Shown: positions 29,754-38,453 of the stretch, one piece after another | How the letters are laid out: every line of letters starts with the position of its first letter | Position numbering within the stretch: position 1 is the first letter of the stretch | Source: Clostridia bacterium | GTDB taxonomy: Bacteria; Bacillota_A; Clostridia; Christensenellales; Aristaeellaceae | Direction: 5' to 3' | Assembly (NCBI GenBank): GCA_017525805.1 | Contig: JAFXSH010000005.1 | Location: forward strand, 1 to 42,139 | Length of the DNA: 42,139 nt | The notes under the pieces: generated by a model | Told to the model about the DNA's origin: nothing | The model's input: only the letters and a program-made list of their open reading frames with translations | The model's database searches: none | Translations under genes and position numbers: made by a program

Positions 29754-30413
29754 TTACGTTCTGAGCACGATATGGTCCTTGTCCTTGAAGATGTGGCCCG
29801 CGGGGATGACGCCGCGCACGCAGGAGGTTGGGTACACGCTGGCGTGGGGACCCAGCACGGTGCCGGGGTTCAGCACGCTGTTGCAGCCCACCTCCACGAA
29901 ATCGCCCACCATGGCCCCGAACTTTTTGCGGCCGGTGGCGATCTGCTCCGCGCCGTCCTTCACCACCACTAAGGTCTTGTCGCTCTTTACATTGGAGGTG
30001 ACGGAACCCGCGCCCATGTGGCTCTTGTAGCCCATGACGGAATCGCCCACATAGTTGAAATGGGGCACCTGCACGCCGTCAAACAGGATGGCGTTTTTGA
30101 TTTCCACCGAATTGCCCACCACGGCCCCGTCGCCAACCAACGCGCTGCCCCGGATGAAAGCGCAGTGGCGCACCTCGGTCTTATGGCCGATGATGCAAGG
30201 CGCGCCTAAATAGGCGGTAGGGTACACGTTGGCGTCCTTGGCCACCCACACGTTGGGGGCCACCTCGTCAAATTCGTCCTTGGGCAGGGTGGGGCCTAAG
30301 GCCAAAATGAATTCCTTGATGCCGTCCAGGGCTTCCCAGGGGTATTCCGTCTTTTCCAGCAGGGGAGCGGCTAAGGTGTGGGAAAGGTCGAATAAATCCT
30401 TTGTCTTGTACAT
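29754..30413 (-). CDS. Left-handed beta-helix protein, GlmU C-terminal-like
   Basis: A 219-residue protein built of hexapeptide repeats (PTAYLGAPCIIGHKTEVRHC, then FIRGSALVGDGAVVGNSVEI and so on) with a short helical N-terminus (KTKDLFDLSHTLAAPLLEKT). HFNYVGDSVMGYKSHMGAGS matches the GlmU acetyltransferase/nucleotidyltransferase helix, but there is no pyrophosphorylase domain. Relatives are usually labelled UDP-GlcNAc pyrophosphorylase. It lies 15 bases after glmM on the same strand, which fits amino-sugar metabolism; the exact reaction is unproven. Confidence 0.8.
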   Translation of the reverse strand: MYKTKDLFDLSHTLAAPLLEKTEYPWEALDGIKEFILALGPTLPKDEFDEVAPNVWVAKDANVYPTAYLGAPCIIGHKTEVRHCAFIRGSALVGDGAVVGNSVEIKNAILFDGVQVPHFNYVGDSVMGYKSHMGAGSVTSNVKSDKTLVVVKDGAEQIATGRKKFGAMVGDFVEVGCNSVLNPGTVLGPHASVYPTSCVRGVIPAGHIFKDKDHIVLRT

Positions 30414-30428
30414 ATTGCCTCCGCGCTG

Positions 30429-31775
30429 TTATTCAGCGATCAGGTCTTCAGCCTTCATGACCTCGACGATCTGGTTCACGTACTTTTCGCAAATGGCTTT
30501 GTCTTGGGCTTCCACCATGACGCGCACCACGGGCTCGGTGCCGCTCTTGCGGAGCAGGGCGCGGCCCAGGCCTTCCAGCTCCTTCTGGGCCTGCTCATAG
30601 GCGGCCTGCACGGCGGGGTTGTTGACGGCGGCGTTCTTGTCCTTCACGCGCACGTTTTTCAGCACCTTGGGGTACAGCACGATGGGTTCGGCCAGCTTGC
30701 TGAGCGGCAGCTTCTGATCCAGCATGGCCTGCATCAGCTTGATGGAGGTGAGCACGCCGTCGCCGGTGGTGGCGTACTTGCTGAAAATGATGTGTCCGCT
30801 TTCCTCGCCGCCCAGCAGATGGCCGCCTTGGCGCATGCATTCGTACACGAACCGGTCGCCCACCTGGGTCTGCATCCAGTCGATGCCCGCTTCTTTCAAA
30901 GCCACGCCCAAGCCGTAATTGCTCATGATGGTGCTGACAACCGTGTTGGTGGTCAGCTTGTCGCGTTTCTTCATATATACGCCGTAGATATACAGGATCT
31001 GGTCGCCGTCGATCAGGTTGCCCTTTTCGTCCACGGCCAGGCAGCGGTCGGCGTCCCCGTCATAGGCAAAGCCCACGTCCAGGCCGTTTTCCTTCACGAA
31101 CTTCTGCAGGTTCTCGATGTGGGTGGAGCCGCAGTTGGTGTTGATGTTCACGCCGTCGGGGCTGTTGTTGATCACGTGAGTTTCCGCGCCCAGGGCTTCG
31201 AACACCGATTTGGCGATCATCCAGGTACTGCCGTTGGCGCAGTCCAGGCCCACCTTCACGCCCTTGAAGGAGTGGCGGGCCAGGGAAATCAGGTAGCCGA
31301 TGTAGCGGTTGCGGCCCGCGGAATAGTCGATGGTGCGGCCGATGCGGTCCCGGGTGGCGTAGGGCGCTTCGGGCAGCTCGCCGTCGATGTATTTTTCCAC
31401 CTGATCCGTCACATCGTCGGACATCTTTTCGCCGTTGCCGTTGATCAGCTTGATGCCGTTGTCATAGTAGGGATTGTGGCTGGCGGAAATCATGATGCCG
31501 CAGTCGAAGTCCTCGGTGCGCGTCACATAGGCCACGGAGGGGGTGGAGGTCACATGCAGCAGGTACACGTCCGCGCCGCTGGCGGTCAGCCCGGCGGACA
31601 GGGCGTATTCAAACATATAGCTGGAAAGGCGGGTGTCCTTTCCGATCACCACCCGGGCCTTGTGGCCCCGGCCATAATAATATCCTATATAACGGCCCAC
31701 CTTGAAAGCGTGCTCCACGGTCAGGTTCACATTGGCTTCTCCGCGAAAACCGTCCGTACCAAAATACTTGCCCAT
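30429..31775 (-). CDS. glmM: Phosphoglucosamine mutase GlmM
   Basis: A 448-residue enzyme that interconverts glucosamine-6-phosphate and glucosamine-1-phosphate for UDP-GlcNAc and cell-wall synthesis. MGKYFGTDGFRGEANV is the family start; MISASHNPYYDNGIK holds the phospho-Ser (Ser99); AYDGDADRCLAVDEKGN binds the metal; GGEESGHIIF and LRKSGTEPVVRVMVEA bind sugar and phosphate. Complete. ATG 31775 follows a GAGAGGA-type ribosome site; the open frame upstream is spurious. A strong promoter lies at 31848-31876. Confidence 0.96.
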   Translation of the reverse strand: MGKYFGTDGFRGEANVNLTVEHAFKVGRYIGYYYGRGHKARVVIGKDTRLSSYMFEYALSAGLTASGADVYLLHVTSTPSVAYVTRTEDFDCGIMISASHNPYYDNGIKLINGNGEKMSDDVTDQVEKYIDGELPEAPYATRDRIGRTIDYSAGRNRYIGYLISLARHSFKGVKVGLDCANGSTWMIAKSVFEALGAETHVINNSPDGVNINTNCGSTHIENLQKFVKENGLDVGFAYDGDADRCLAVDEKGNLIDGDQILYIYGVYMKKRDKLTTNTVVSTIMSNYGLGVALKEAGIDWMQTQVGDRFVYECMRQGGHLLGGEESGHIIFSKYATTGDGVLTSIKLMQAMLDQKLPLSKLAEPIVLYPKVLKNVRVKDKNAAVNNPAVQAAYEQAQKELEGLGRALLRKSGTEPVVRVMVEAQDKAICEKYVNQIVEVMKAEDLIAE

Positions 31776-31847
31776 GTTTTTCCTCTCTTTCGGGCGAAAC
31801 GCCAAGGTCAAAAAGCCTTGCGCCGCATGATAATTTGAACCGCGTTA

Positions 31848-31876
31848 TTATAATCTGCCCGAAATTGCAAGTCAAT
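31848..31876 (-). promoter_or_regulatory. Promoter of glmM
   Basis: On the minus strand TTGACT (31876 to 31871), 17 bases, TATAAT (31853 to 31848). Between here and the divergent padR promoter, 31877-32059, is AT-rich sequence with a small GCGGC/GCCGC dyad and no gene. Confidence 0.85.
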
Positions 31877-32059
31877 ACCCCGAAGGCCAATTCACCAAAC
31901 GTTTCCATATTCCGTCAAAAAAAAGGGAAAAACGATCAATATTTCAGCGAAATTGACAAAATCAATCAGAACAAAGAAAGAAGCGGCTTTGCCGCGTAAG
32001 CTCCGCCGGTCATCTGAAAATATTGGGAGAGAAATAATAATTTTTTTAAAAAATAATGC

Positions 32060-32088
32060 TTGACAAATAATACTATGTAAAATATAAT
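32060..32088 (+). promoter_or_regulatory. Promoter of the padR operon
   Basis: TTGACA (32060-32065), 17 bases, TATAAT (32083-32088), a perfect consensus promoter. The AT-rich spacer (ATACTATGTAAAATATAATA) has imperfect dyad symmetry and is a plausible site for PadR autorepression. Confidence 0.85.
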
Positions 32089-32109
32089 ATTGTCAGGAGG
32101 TGAGAAGCC

Positions 32110-32427
32110 ATGGACGCGCAGATGAAAAAAGGCATGGTGGAGGTGTGCATCCTGTCACTGCTGAGCCGGGGAGATTCCTACGGCTATCAGCTGATCAAGG
32201 ACATCGCCCCCATCATGGAGCTGTCCGAATCCACGCTGTATCCGGTGCTGCGCAGGCTGGAAGCGGCCCAGTGCCTGACGGTGTATTCTGTGGAGCACAA
32301 CAGCCGCCTCAGGAAGTATTACGCCATCACGGACGCGGGCCGAGCCCGCATCGCCGCCTTTTTGGAGGAATGGGCGGATGTGAACCGGGTGTACGATTTT
32401 ATCGCGGGGGTACAGGGCCATGCGTAA
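32110..32427 (+). CDS. PadR family transcriptional regulator
   Basis: A 105-residue regulator with the PadR winged helix: MVEVCILSLLSRGDSYGYQL, then MELSESTLYPVLRRLE and RKYYAITDAGRARIAAF. Only a short C-terminal helix follows, as in the small subfamily-2 members. CAGGAGGTGAG precedes ATG 32110. Such regulators commonly repress a membrane-stress or HAAS/DUF1700 operon downstream, which matches this locus. It overlaps the next small gene by eight bases. Confidence 0.92.
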   Translation: MDAQMKKGMVEVCILSLLSRGDSYGYQLIKDIAPIMELSESTLYPVLRRLEAAQCLTVYSVEHNSRLRKYYAITDAGRARIAAFLEEWADVNRVYDFIAGVQGHA

Positions 32428-32569
32428 CCGGCATTTATTTTCACTGCCCGGCAGGGAGGCTCCGCAGAGGCGGATCATCCATATGGGACCGGATCGGGAA
32501 GTATTCCATCCCGAATGGGAGGATTGGATTTTACTCACGCAAACGGCTGAGGGAGGAAAAAGGAAATGA
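32420..32569 (+). CDS. Translationally coupled small protein, 49 aa
   Basis: ATG 32420 lies inside the padR 3' end (8-base overlap) and its TGA overlaps the ATG of the next gene (ATGA at 32566). The peptide starts MRNRHLFSLPGREAPQRRII and contains FHPEWEDWILLTQTAEGG; it is Arg- and Trp-containing and not hydrophobic. No family recognised. Its main support is the tight overlap at both ends, which would carry ribosomes from padR to the LiaX-like gene. It may act chiefly as a coupling ORF. Confidence 0.45.
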   Translation: MRNRHLFSLPGREAPQRRIIHMGPDREVFHPEWEDWILLTQTAEGGKRK

Positions 32570-33912
32570 CGCGGAAGGAATATATGAAGGCGCTGGACGA
32601 AGCGCTTCAGTTTCTGGCCGAGGAGCAGCGGGCGGCGCTGCTGGAATACTACGGCGAAATGATCGACGACCGCATGGAGGACGGCATGGACGAAGCTTCC
32701 GCCGTGGCGGCCATGGAAAGCCCGGCGGCTGTCGCCGCCCAGCAGCGGGCGGACGCGCCCCGGCAGGAAACCGCGCCGGAAACCGAGGCAGAACCCATGA
32801 CCGACGAAGCCATGAAGTTTTCTTCCCTGGCGGGGAATATCCTGGAAGCCACAGAAAAAATACTCAATCAGGCGTCAGGAAGCGCGTCTTTCCCCAAGAC
32901 CGCGGAAGAATCCTTCCGTCATGAAGCGGAAAGGATCCGGCGGAAAGAAGAAGAGATGCGACGGGAAGCGGAAGCCATCCGCCGGGAATCGGAAGGGATG
33001 CGCCGGGAAGCGGAAGCCATCCGCCGCGAGGCGGAGGAATCCTTCACGGTTCAGGAGCAGGATTTGGCCGACTATAGGAAGCTGACCGTCACCAGCCCTG
33101 CGGACAGCCTGCGGGCGGTGCGCCTCACCTGCGGGGAAATGCCCATCGTGGTGAAGACCGCCGAAGGGAACGATGTGACCCTGATCTATTATACCTGCGA
33201 TATGGACCCCTATGAGGCGGAGATACGGGACGGCGTGCTCACCCTGCGCCGGATGGAATCCAATAACGGCGGACTGGCGAGGTTCACCTTCTCCGTGCTG
33301 GGCGGCATCATGCGGATGGCCTGGAACAAGCCCTCTCCCACGGTGGAGCTGCATGTACCCGAAAACGCCCTGCTGGACCTGGAGGCCCGCACCTCCAACG
33401 CGTCCATCAAGATCAAAGGCCCCCGGGCGCTATGCCGTACAGAGCTGAAAACCAGCAACGGCCGCATCGCTTTGGATGATGTGAAGTGCAAGACCCTGGA
33501 CGCTGTGAGCAGCAACGCCCGGCTCACCCTGGAAAATGTGGAAACCAAGCAGAGCCTGAGCGGCAAAACCAGCAACGGCCGCATTGAAGCCGTGACCGCA
33601 GCCAGCGGCGGGGAAATGACCCTGACCACCTCCAATTCCCGCATCGAAGCCACCGGCTGCTCCGCCCGGAGCGAACTGCGGTTCACCACCAGCAACGGCG
33701 CCATCAAGATCAACGGCGCCGACGCCCCGGCTGTGACCCTCAAAACCTCCAACGGCGACATTTCCGGCGTCCTGCCGGGCCGTCAGACAGATTGGCAGAT
33801 CGAAAGCGGCACCTCCAACGGACGCAACAATCTGCCCAACCATCAGCCGGGACAAAAACCCCTGCGGGTGCATACCAGCAACGGCAGCATTGACGTAAAG
33901 TTTGAGGAATAA
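32566..33912 (+). CDS. HAAS/DUF1700-like N-terminus, Arg-rich coiled coil and DUF4097 beta-solenoid (LiaX-like)
   Basis: A 448-residue cytoplasmic-looking protein without signal peptide or membrane span. Residues 1-60 (MTRKEYMKALDEALQFLAEE) resemble the HAAS domain. Residues 110-160 are a charged coiled coil with repeated MRREAEAIRRE units. From 165 on is a DUF4097 repeat domain with recurring TSNGRI/TSNASI/TTSNSRI turns. The architecture resembles enterococcal LiaX, which senses cationic antimicrobials; that role is inferred. GGAGGAAAAAGG precedes ATG 32566. Confidence 0.8.
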   Translation: MTRKEYMKALDEALQFLAEEQRAALLEYYGEMIDDRMEDGMDEASAVAAMESPAAVAAQQRADAPRQETAPETEAEPMTDEAMKFSSLAGNILEATEKILNQASGSASFPKTAEESFRHEAERIRRKEEEMRREAEAIRRESEGMRREAEAIRREAEESFTVQEQDLADYRKLTVTSPADSLRAVRLTCGEMPIVVKTAEGNDVTLIYYTCDMDPYEAEIRDGVLTLRRMESNNGGLARFTFSVLGGIMRMAWNKPSPTVELHVPENALLDLEARTSNASIKIKGPRALCRTELKTSNGRIALDDVKCKTLDAVSSNARLTLENVETKQSLSGKTSNGRIEAVTAASGGEMTLTTSNSRIEATGCSARSELRFTTSNGAIKINGADAPAVTLKTSNGDISGVLPGRQTDWQIESGTSNGRNNLPNHQPGQKPLRVHTSNGSIDVKFEE

Positions 33913-33924
33913 TACTGTCGATTT

Positions 33925-34432
33925 CTAAAGGACGCTTTAAATCACTTACAAAGGGTTACACTGGGGGCTCCGCGCCCCCAGACCCGCGCCAGGGTGGTAA
34001 CCACCCTGGACCCGTACTTGGCAAAGTAACTGCTCTAAAAGAGCCAAGAAACGCTGCCAGTCAGTTGAGGAAACGGAAAGTAAGCGGGTTTCTGACCCAA
34101 GGAAAGCCGGGAAAATCCCAAGGGGAAAGCGTGCTTTCCCCTTGGGATTATTCCCGTGCTTTCCCCGGATGCTTTGCATCCGGGTCGGCCGCTTTCAGCG
34201 GCCGGGCCAGAAACTAAATGTCGTCAAGCTTTTTTTCTGAGATGGAGTCCAGAGGACGAAGTCCTTTGGTGCGGGGACGAACCGCCGATGACCGCCTGCG
34301 GCGGGAATTTCATCGGCGGTGAGATCAGGCGAAAAGGAGCAATTTCCGCATGAAGCGGACTTGCGACTATTGAGCCTGCGGAACTGGGGCCGCGGAGGCC
34401 CCTGCTCCGTAAGTGCGTTAAAGTGTTCTTTT
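33925..34432. repeat. TIR-bounded palindromic element, copy 2
   Basis: A 508-bp element starting 12 bases after the LiaX-like gene. Left end 33925-33949 (TAAAGGACGCTTTAAATCAC) and inverted right end (34409-34431) agree at 19 of 23 bases and match the ends of copy 1. Its core 34090-34220 is again 131 bases and aligns with 28060-28190 without gaps in length; stems keep pairing through paired changes (GGGAAAGC/GCTTTCCC here, GAGAAAGC/GCTTTCTC in copy 1). Arms hold CTGGGGG/CCCCCAG and CCAGGGTGG/CCACCCTGG hairpins. The stretch 34221-34408 differs from copy 1 and contains CCGCCGATGA/TCATCGGCGG-type dyads. Confidence 0.8.
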
Positions 34433-34470
34433 CAGCACTTCACCGACCATCCGGAGGGAGACTTGTCACC

Positions 34471-35775
34471 ATGAGCAATCAGCATCAAAAGAGAGAAAAC
34501 GTATTTTTAAACCGGAACTTCCGGCTGGTTTTTCTCGGCGCGCTGGTATCGGAGCTTGGGGCGCTGCTGTACAGCTTTGCCGTCAGCTTTTACATCTTGG
34601 AGATCAGCGGCAGCAGCGCGTTCCTGCAAGGGCTGTACCTGGCGCTGTGCGGGGCAGCCATGCTGGTTTTTACTCCCATCGGCGGGGTGCTGGGCGATCG
34701 CTTCAACAAAGCGAAGATCATGTATCTCTGCGATTATCTGAAAGGCGGCACCATCCTGCTGGCCACCGCGCTCATGCTCGTTTTCCGGGAGCCGGACGCG
34801 CATATCGCGATCCTGTTCGCGCTGGGCATCTTAGGCAACGCGGTCAGCGGCGTATTCAACCCGGCGTCCGGCGCGCTGTTTCCCCATATCGTGAAGGAAG
34901 AGCAGCTGCAGCAGGCCAACTCCTATTTTACGGTCAAAAACTCCCTGGTGAGCATCTTGGGCGTCATTTTGGCCGGTATCCTGTACGCCGCCTTGCCGAT
35001 CCATACGCTCTTTCTCCTGGTCGGCGTCTGCTTTGTGGCGTCCGGCGTCTCTGAAATGCTGATCCGCTATGACTATCATCCCGCATCGGAGCAGCTCACG
35101 TTCAAGACGGCGGTCCGGGATATGCGCGACGGCGTGGCTTACCTGAAAACAAAAAAAGCGCTCATGGCGATCATCGGCGCGGTATTATTCATCAATTTCT
35201 TTTTTGCGCCTGTTACCGGCAATTTCATTCCGTACTTCATCAAAACAGATCTGGCCAGCGCCCCGTCCTATCTCCTGGATCATGTGCTGACGCCCGAGCT
35301 TTGGTCCTCCGTTGTCAGCGTATGCGTCGGCGTCAGCTCGCTGACCGGCGCGGCGATCCTCAGCGCCCGAAAGCAGGAGGAAAAATGCGGGTTCAAAACA
35401 GCCGTCCGGCTCTGTATCGTAGCCGCCTTGATGATCGCGCTGACGGTCTGCTACTGGCAGTTTGTTGACCGCGGCGCGGGGATCAACGGATTCCTGATCG
35501 CGTTCTGTCTGGTGGCCCTTGCGTTGGGATGCCTGATCTCCTTCATCAATATCCCGCTTTCCACCGCCCTGATGCGCGCTGTGGATAAAGACAAGCTCAG
35601 CAAGGTCACCAGCATCACCAGCATCGGGGCCCAGGGGATGATCCCGGTGGCTTCCATGCTGGCGGGCGTGATCCTGCAATCCCTGGGCAGCACGGCGCTG
35701 CTTGCTTTCTGCTCTTTGGGTTTCTCCGTGACCGCGATTTTGATGCTGATCAATCGGCAAGCGAGGAACATCTGA
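34471..35775 (+). CDS. MFS transporter, MFS_3/macrolide-efflux-like
   Basis: A 434-residue permease with about 12 membrane segments. NRNFRLVFLGALVSELGALL is the first span, and GGVLGDRFNKAKIMYLCDYL is the signature loop 2-3 of drug-efflux MFS proteins of the MefA/EntS type. The central loop (RYDYHPASEQLTFKTAVRD) and last spans (IPVASMLAGVILQSLGS) are complete. Substrate unknown, probably a drug or small hydrophobic compound. ATG 34471 has CCGGAGGGAG upstream at longish spacing. It lies directly after repeat element copy 2, so its own promoter may be altered or supplied by that element. Confidence 0.88.
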   Translation: MSNQHQKRENVFLNRNFRLVFLGALVSELGALLYSFAVSFYILEISGSSAFLQGLYLALCGAAMLVFTPIGGVLGDRFNKAKIMYLCDYLKGGTILLATALMLVFREPDAHIAILFALGILGNAVSGVFNPASGALFPHIVKEEQLQQANSYFTVKNSLVSILGVILAGILYAALPIHTLFLLVGVCFVASGVSEMLIRYDYHPASEQLTFKTAVRDMRDGVAYLKTKKALMAIIGAVLFINFFFAPVTGNFIPYFIKTDLASAPSYLLDHVLTPELWSSVVSVCVGVSSLTGAAILSARKQEEKCGFKTAVRLCIVAALMIALTVCYWQFVDRGAGINGFLIAFCLVALALGCLISFINIPLSTALMRAVDKDKLSKVTSITSIGAQGMIPVASMLAGVILQSLGSTALLAFCSLGFSVTAILMLINRQARNI

Positions 35776-35853
35776 GCGAAAAGAATCTTCATGAACCACG
35801 ATGATTCGGATTGCGCGGGGCTTACTACAAACCAAGCCATTTCGCCTTTTGGT

Positions 35854-35921
35854 GTCCAGAGGTCGAAGACCTTTGGTCAGGGGGGTGGGGGCGGAGAGCC
35901 CCCAATAAAACCCCCATATCC
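35854..35921. repeat. Intergenic palindromic module, type 3
   Basis: GTCCAGAGGTCGAAGACCTTTGG-type dyad followed by GGGGGTGGGGGC and GCCCCCAATAA. The first dyad also occurs inside copy 2 at 34237-34264 (GTCCAGAGGACGAAGTCCTT). The remaining bases to 36040 hold the promoter below. Confidence 0.5.
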
Positions 35922-35967
35922 CCGTTTGTAATTCACGCGTAAACCCTGTCGGATTGCGTTTTTCCTG

Positions 35968-35996
35968 TTGCTCAATCCGGCAAAATATGGTATCAT
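35968..35996 (+). promoter_or_regulatory. Promoter of the third GGDEF gene
   Basis: TTGCTC (35968-35973), 17 bases, TATCAT (35991-35996). Confidence 0.55.
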
Positions 35997-36040
35997 ATCA
36001 TTGTTATATCATAGGAAGCCGCGACGAAAGTGATTCGATA

Positions 36041-37114
36041 ATGAAGCAGGAATTTGTGATCAAAAAATTTTTGAATCAGCATGTACCGAAGGCCGGAAAG
36101 GACATGCCCGCCTATTATAAGCACGCCCTCACCGTAAGTGAACTGCTGCTGGCGGGCTTTTTTGCCGCGACCTTTATTCTGGTGGGCTGGACGGCGCGGC
36201 AATGGCTGGCTTTTCCCCTGGTGATGCTGGCCGCCGTGCTGGCGTGCATCTGGGCCAACGGCCGCGTGAACGCGCTGGTGAGCGTTTACGCCCATGAGGC
36301 GGCGCTGGTTTCCTTCTGCTGTTGGCATATCGTCACTTTTGGCTGGACCTGCGGCGGACAGCATCTGCTGATCCCCGTGCTGATGTTCTGCTTTTTCAAT
36401 ATCTACGACAGGCCGTGGATGAAGATCCTCACTTTCCTGGCCCTGATCGGCCTGCGCATGGGCCTGTTCGCCTACAGCATGGATTACTCCCCCATCATCC
36501 TCTTAGGCCACAGATCGCTGATCGTGGTGCAGACCATTACCAGCCTGTACACCTTCGTGGTGCTGGCCGTGAGCTTCGCCCATTTCAGCTCCAACCTGCA
36601 GGCTACGGAAAGGCAGCTGCGGATCGACAACCAGAAGCTTAGCAAGGAAGCGGACACCGACCCCCTGACCGGCCTGCCCAACCGCCGTTCCATGCTGCAG
36701 CTTCTGGGGGGCGCCCCCAATGAGACTTACAGCATTGCCATCGCCGATATTGATTTTTTCAAGAATGTCAACGACACCTACGGCCACAGCTGCGGCGACT
36801 ATACCTTAAAGGAGCTGGCTGCTCTGTTCCTGTCCTTCGCCCCGGAGCATTACAGCGTGTGCCGGTGGGGCGGCGAGGAATTTTGCTTCTATTTGCCCGG
36901 AAAGAACTTGGACGAAGCCGGCGTCATCCTGTTCGACGTGCAGCAGGCCGTAAAAAAGATGCGGCTGGAATACGAAGGGACGGCGTTTTCCATCACCATC
37001 ACCATCGGCGTGGCGGAAAACGATTTCCACTCCGCCACAGCGGACATCTTGGAACAGGCGGATCAAAAGCTGTATCACGGCAAGATGAACGGACGGAACC
37101 AAGTAGTCTTATAA
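36041..37114 (+). CDS. Membrane diguanylate cyclase (GGDEF)
   Basis: A 357-residue protein with five to six membrane segments (residues 30-195) and a C-terminal GGDEF domain beginning TDPLTGLPNRRSMLQ. The active loop is CRWGGEEF (GGEEF at 277-281), the metal strand SIAIADIDFFKNVNDTYGHS, both intact, so it should make c-di-GMP. No RxxD inhibitory site at the usual position. ATG 36041 lacks a strong ribosome site. It is the third c-di-GMP enzyme in the window and stands alone. Confidence 0.88.
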   Translation: MKQEFVIKKFLNQHVPKAGKDMPAYYKHALTVSELLLAGFFAATFILVGWTARQWLAFPLVMLAAVLACIWANGRVNALVSVYAHEAALVSFCCWHIVTFGWTCGGQHLLIPVLMFCFFNIYDRPWMKILTFLALIGLRMGLFAYSMDYSPIILLGHRSLIVVQTITSLYTFVVLAVSFAHFSSNLQATERQLRIDNQKLSKEADTDPLTGLPNRRSMLQLLGGAPNETYSIAIADIDFFKNVNDTYGHSCGDYTLKELAALFLSFAPEHYSVCRWGGEEFCFYLPGKNLDEAGVILFDVQQAVKKMRLEYEGTAFSITITIGVAENDFHSATADILEQADQKLYHGKMNGRNQVVL

Positions 37115-37137
37115 CCAAATTTTTTCCAAATTCAATT

Positions 37138-37167
37138 CGGCCCCCCGGAAAGGGAGGCCGTATTTTC
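37138..37167 (+). terminator. Terminator after the third GGDEF gene
   Basis: CGGCC-CCC and GGG-GGCCG pair around GGAAA, followed by TATTTT. It lies between convergent genes. Confidence 0.65.
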
Positions 37168-37187
37168 GCGCCAAGCAATGGGCACCG

Positions 37188-38327
37188 TCAAAAGAAATTC
37201 CACCGGCTCAGGAAATACCCTGCCATCACTACGATCAGGAAAAACGCCCAGCTGATCAGGGTGAACACCTTGATGAATTTCCCGCCGTTCTTGGGGTATT
37301 CGCGCACATAGATGCGATAATTGATCACCGAGGCCAGGGAACCGATCAGCGAGCAGAGGCCCGCCGTATCCGCGCCGTAGATCAGCCCGGCGAAGTTTTC
37401 CGTAAAGGGGTACAGCACAATGGTGGCGGGCACGTTGGAAATGATCTGGCTTAGCCCAATGGCCCACCAGTATTCGTTCCCGGCCACCGCCTGCTTGAGC
37501 ACGGCGGCAATTTTTTCATTCCCCGCGATGGACGAGGAGAAAATAAAGAAGCAGAGGAACGTGACCAGGAGCACATAATCCACCTGCAAAAGCAGCTTGC
37601 GGTCCAGGATCGCGATCACGCCCAGCACCAACAGCACCGCGTAGGGCCACAGGGAAGTGCGGGTGACGATCACCGCGATGATCACCGCGAACAGCACAAG
37701 ATACCCGACGCGCCGCACCTTTCCCGCGTCCTGCCAGGGCGCGTCCTTCCCCTCGGCAAAGATTTCTTCCCGGGGGTTTTTGCGGTACAGGAAGAACACG
37801 AAGCCCACCAGCAGCAGCCCGGACAGGGCGCTCAGCGGCAGCATATGCAGCATGAAATGCCAGGCGGTCACGTTCGCCTGCCCATAGAGGAACAAATTCT
37901 GGGGGCTGCCGAAGGGCATGAGCATGGAGCCGCGAATAGCCGCGATGTTTTCCAGGGTGATGACCGGCAGGATGTAATGCTCCTTTCCGCCGTTCCGGAA
38001 AAGCAGGATCGTCAGCGGAACGAAAATGATCAGCGACACGTCGTTGGTGACGAACATGGACGTGAAAAACACGCCGAACACCAAAAAAAGCGAAAGCGCC
38101 GTCATATGCTTTAAGCGCGACGCCAGGCCCACCACCGGTTTCAGCACGTTTTCCTTCTTGAATCCTTCCAGCACGCACAGCATCATCAGCAGCGTGCCCA
38201 AGGTGCGCCAGTCGATATCCTCAATCAGCTTTTCCGTGGGCGGCGTGATCACCATGGCGATGATCGCCGCCAAAACCGATACGGTGAGCATGGGTTCCTT
38301 TTTCAGAAACAGCAGCGCTTTCTTCAT
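37188..38327 (-). CDS. SLC13/ArsB-NhaD superfamily anion permease
   Basis: A 379-residue protein with about ten membrane segments. TNDVSLIIFVPLTILL and SNVPATIVLYPFTEN are the two inverted-repeat transport-site segments of the citrate/arsenite/Na+ superfamily; GSMLMPFGSPQNLFLYG is the first half's counterpart. Substrate (dicarboxylate, sulfate or similar) cannot be told. It is somewhat shorter than typical members. AAAGGAAGAAGG precedes ATG 38327. Confidence 0.85.
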   Translation of the reverse strand: MKKALLFLKKEPMLTVSVLAAIIAMVITPPTEKLIEDIDWRTLGTLLMMLCVLEGFKKENVLKPVVGLASRLKHMTALSLFLVFGVFFTSMFVTNDVSLIIFVPLTILLFRNGGKEHYILPVITLENIAAIRGSMLMPFGSPQNLFLYGQANVTAWHFMLHMLPLSALSGLLLVGFVFFLYRKNPREEIFAEGKDAPWQDAGKVRRVGYLVLFAVIIAVIVTRTSLWPYAVLLVLGVIAILDRKLLLQVDYVLLVTFLCFFIFSSSIAGNEKIAAVLKQAVAGNEYWWAIGLSQIISNVPATIVLYPFTENFAGLIYGADTAGLCSLIGSLASVINYRIYVREYPKNGGKFIKVFTLISWAFFLIVVMAGYFLSRWNFF

Positions 38328-38365
38328 TTTCCTTCTTCCTTTCGCCGGTTAAATCCGGCCCGCAC

Positions 38366-38394
38366 AGTATACATCACGGCGGCGGGAAAAACAA
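38366..38394 (-). promoter_or_regulatory. Promoter of the SLC13-type permease
   Basis: On the minus strand TTGTTT (38394 to 38389), 17 bases, TATACT (38371 to 38366). Confidence 0.6.
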
Positions 38395-38420
38395 GCCGGG
38401 AAAAGGAATATATACCGTAT

Positions 38421-38453
38421 AAAAAAGCAGGCCATTGCTGGCCTGCTTTTTTG
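38421..38453. terminator. Perfect bidirectional terminator near the element boundary
   Basis: AAAAAAGCAGGCCA and TGGCCTGCTTTTTT form a 14-bp stem with a 4-base loop. No intact gene ends here on either side, so it may be left from a gene lost when the mobile element inserted to the right. The gap 38454-38666 has no other supported feature. Confidence 0.8.
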
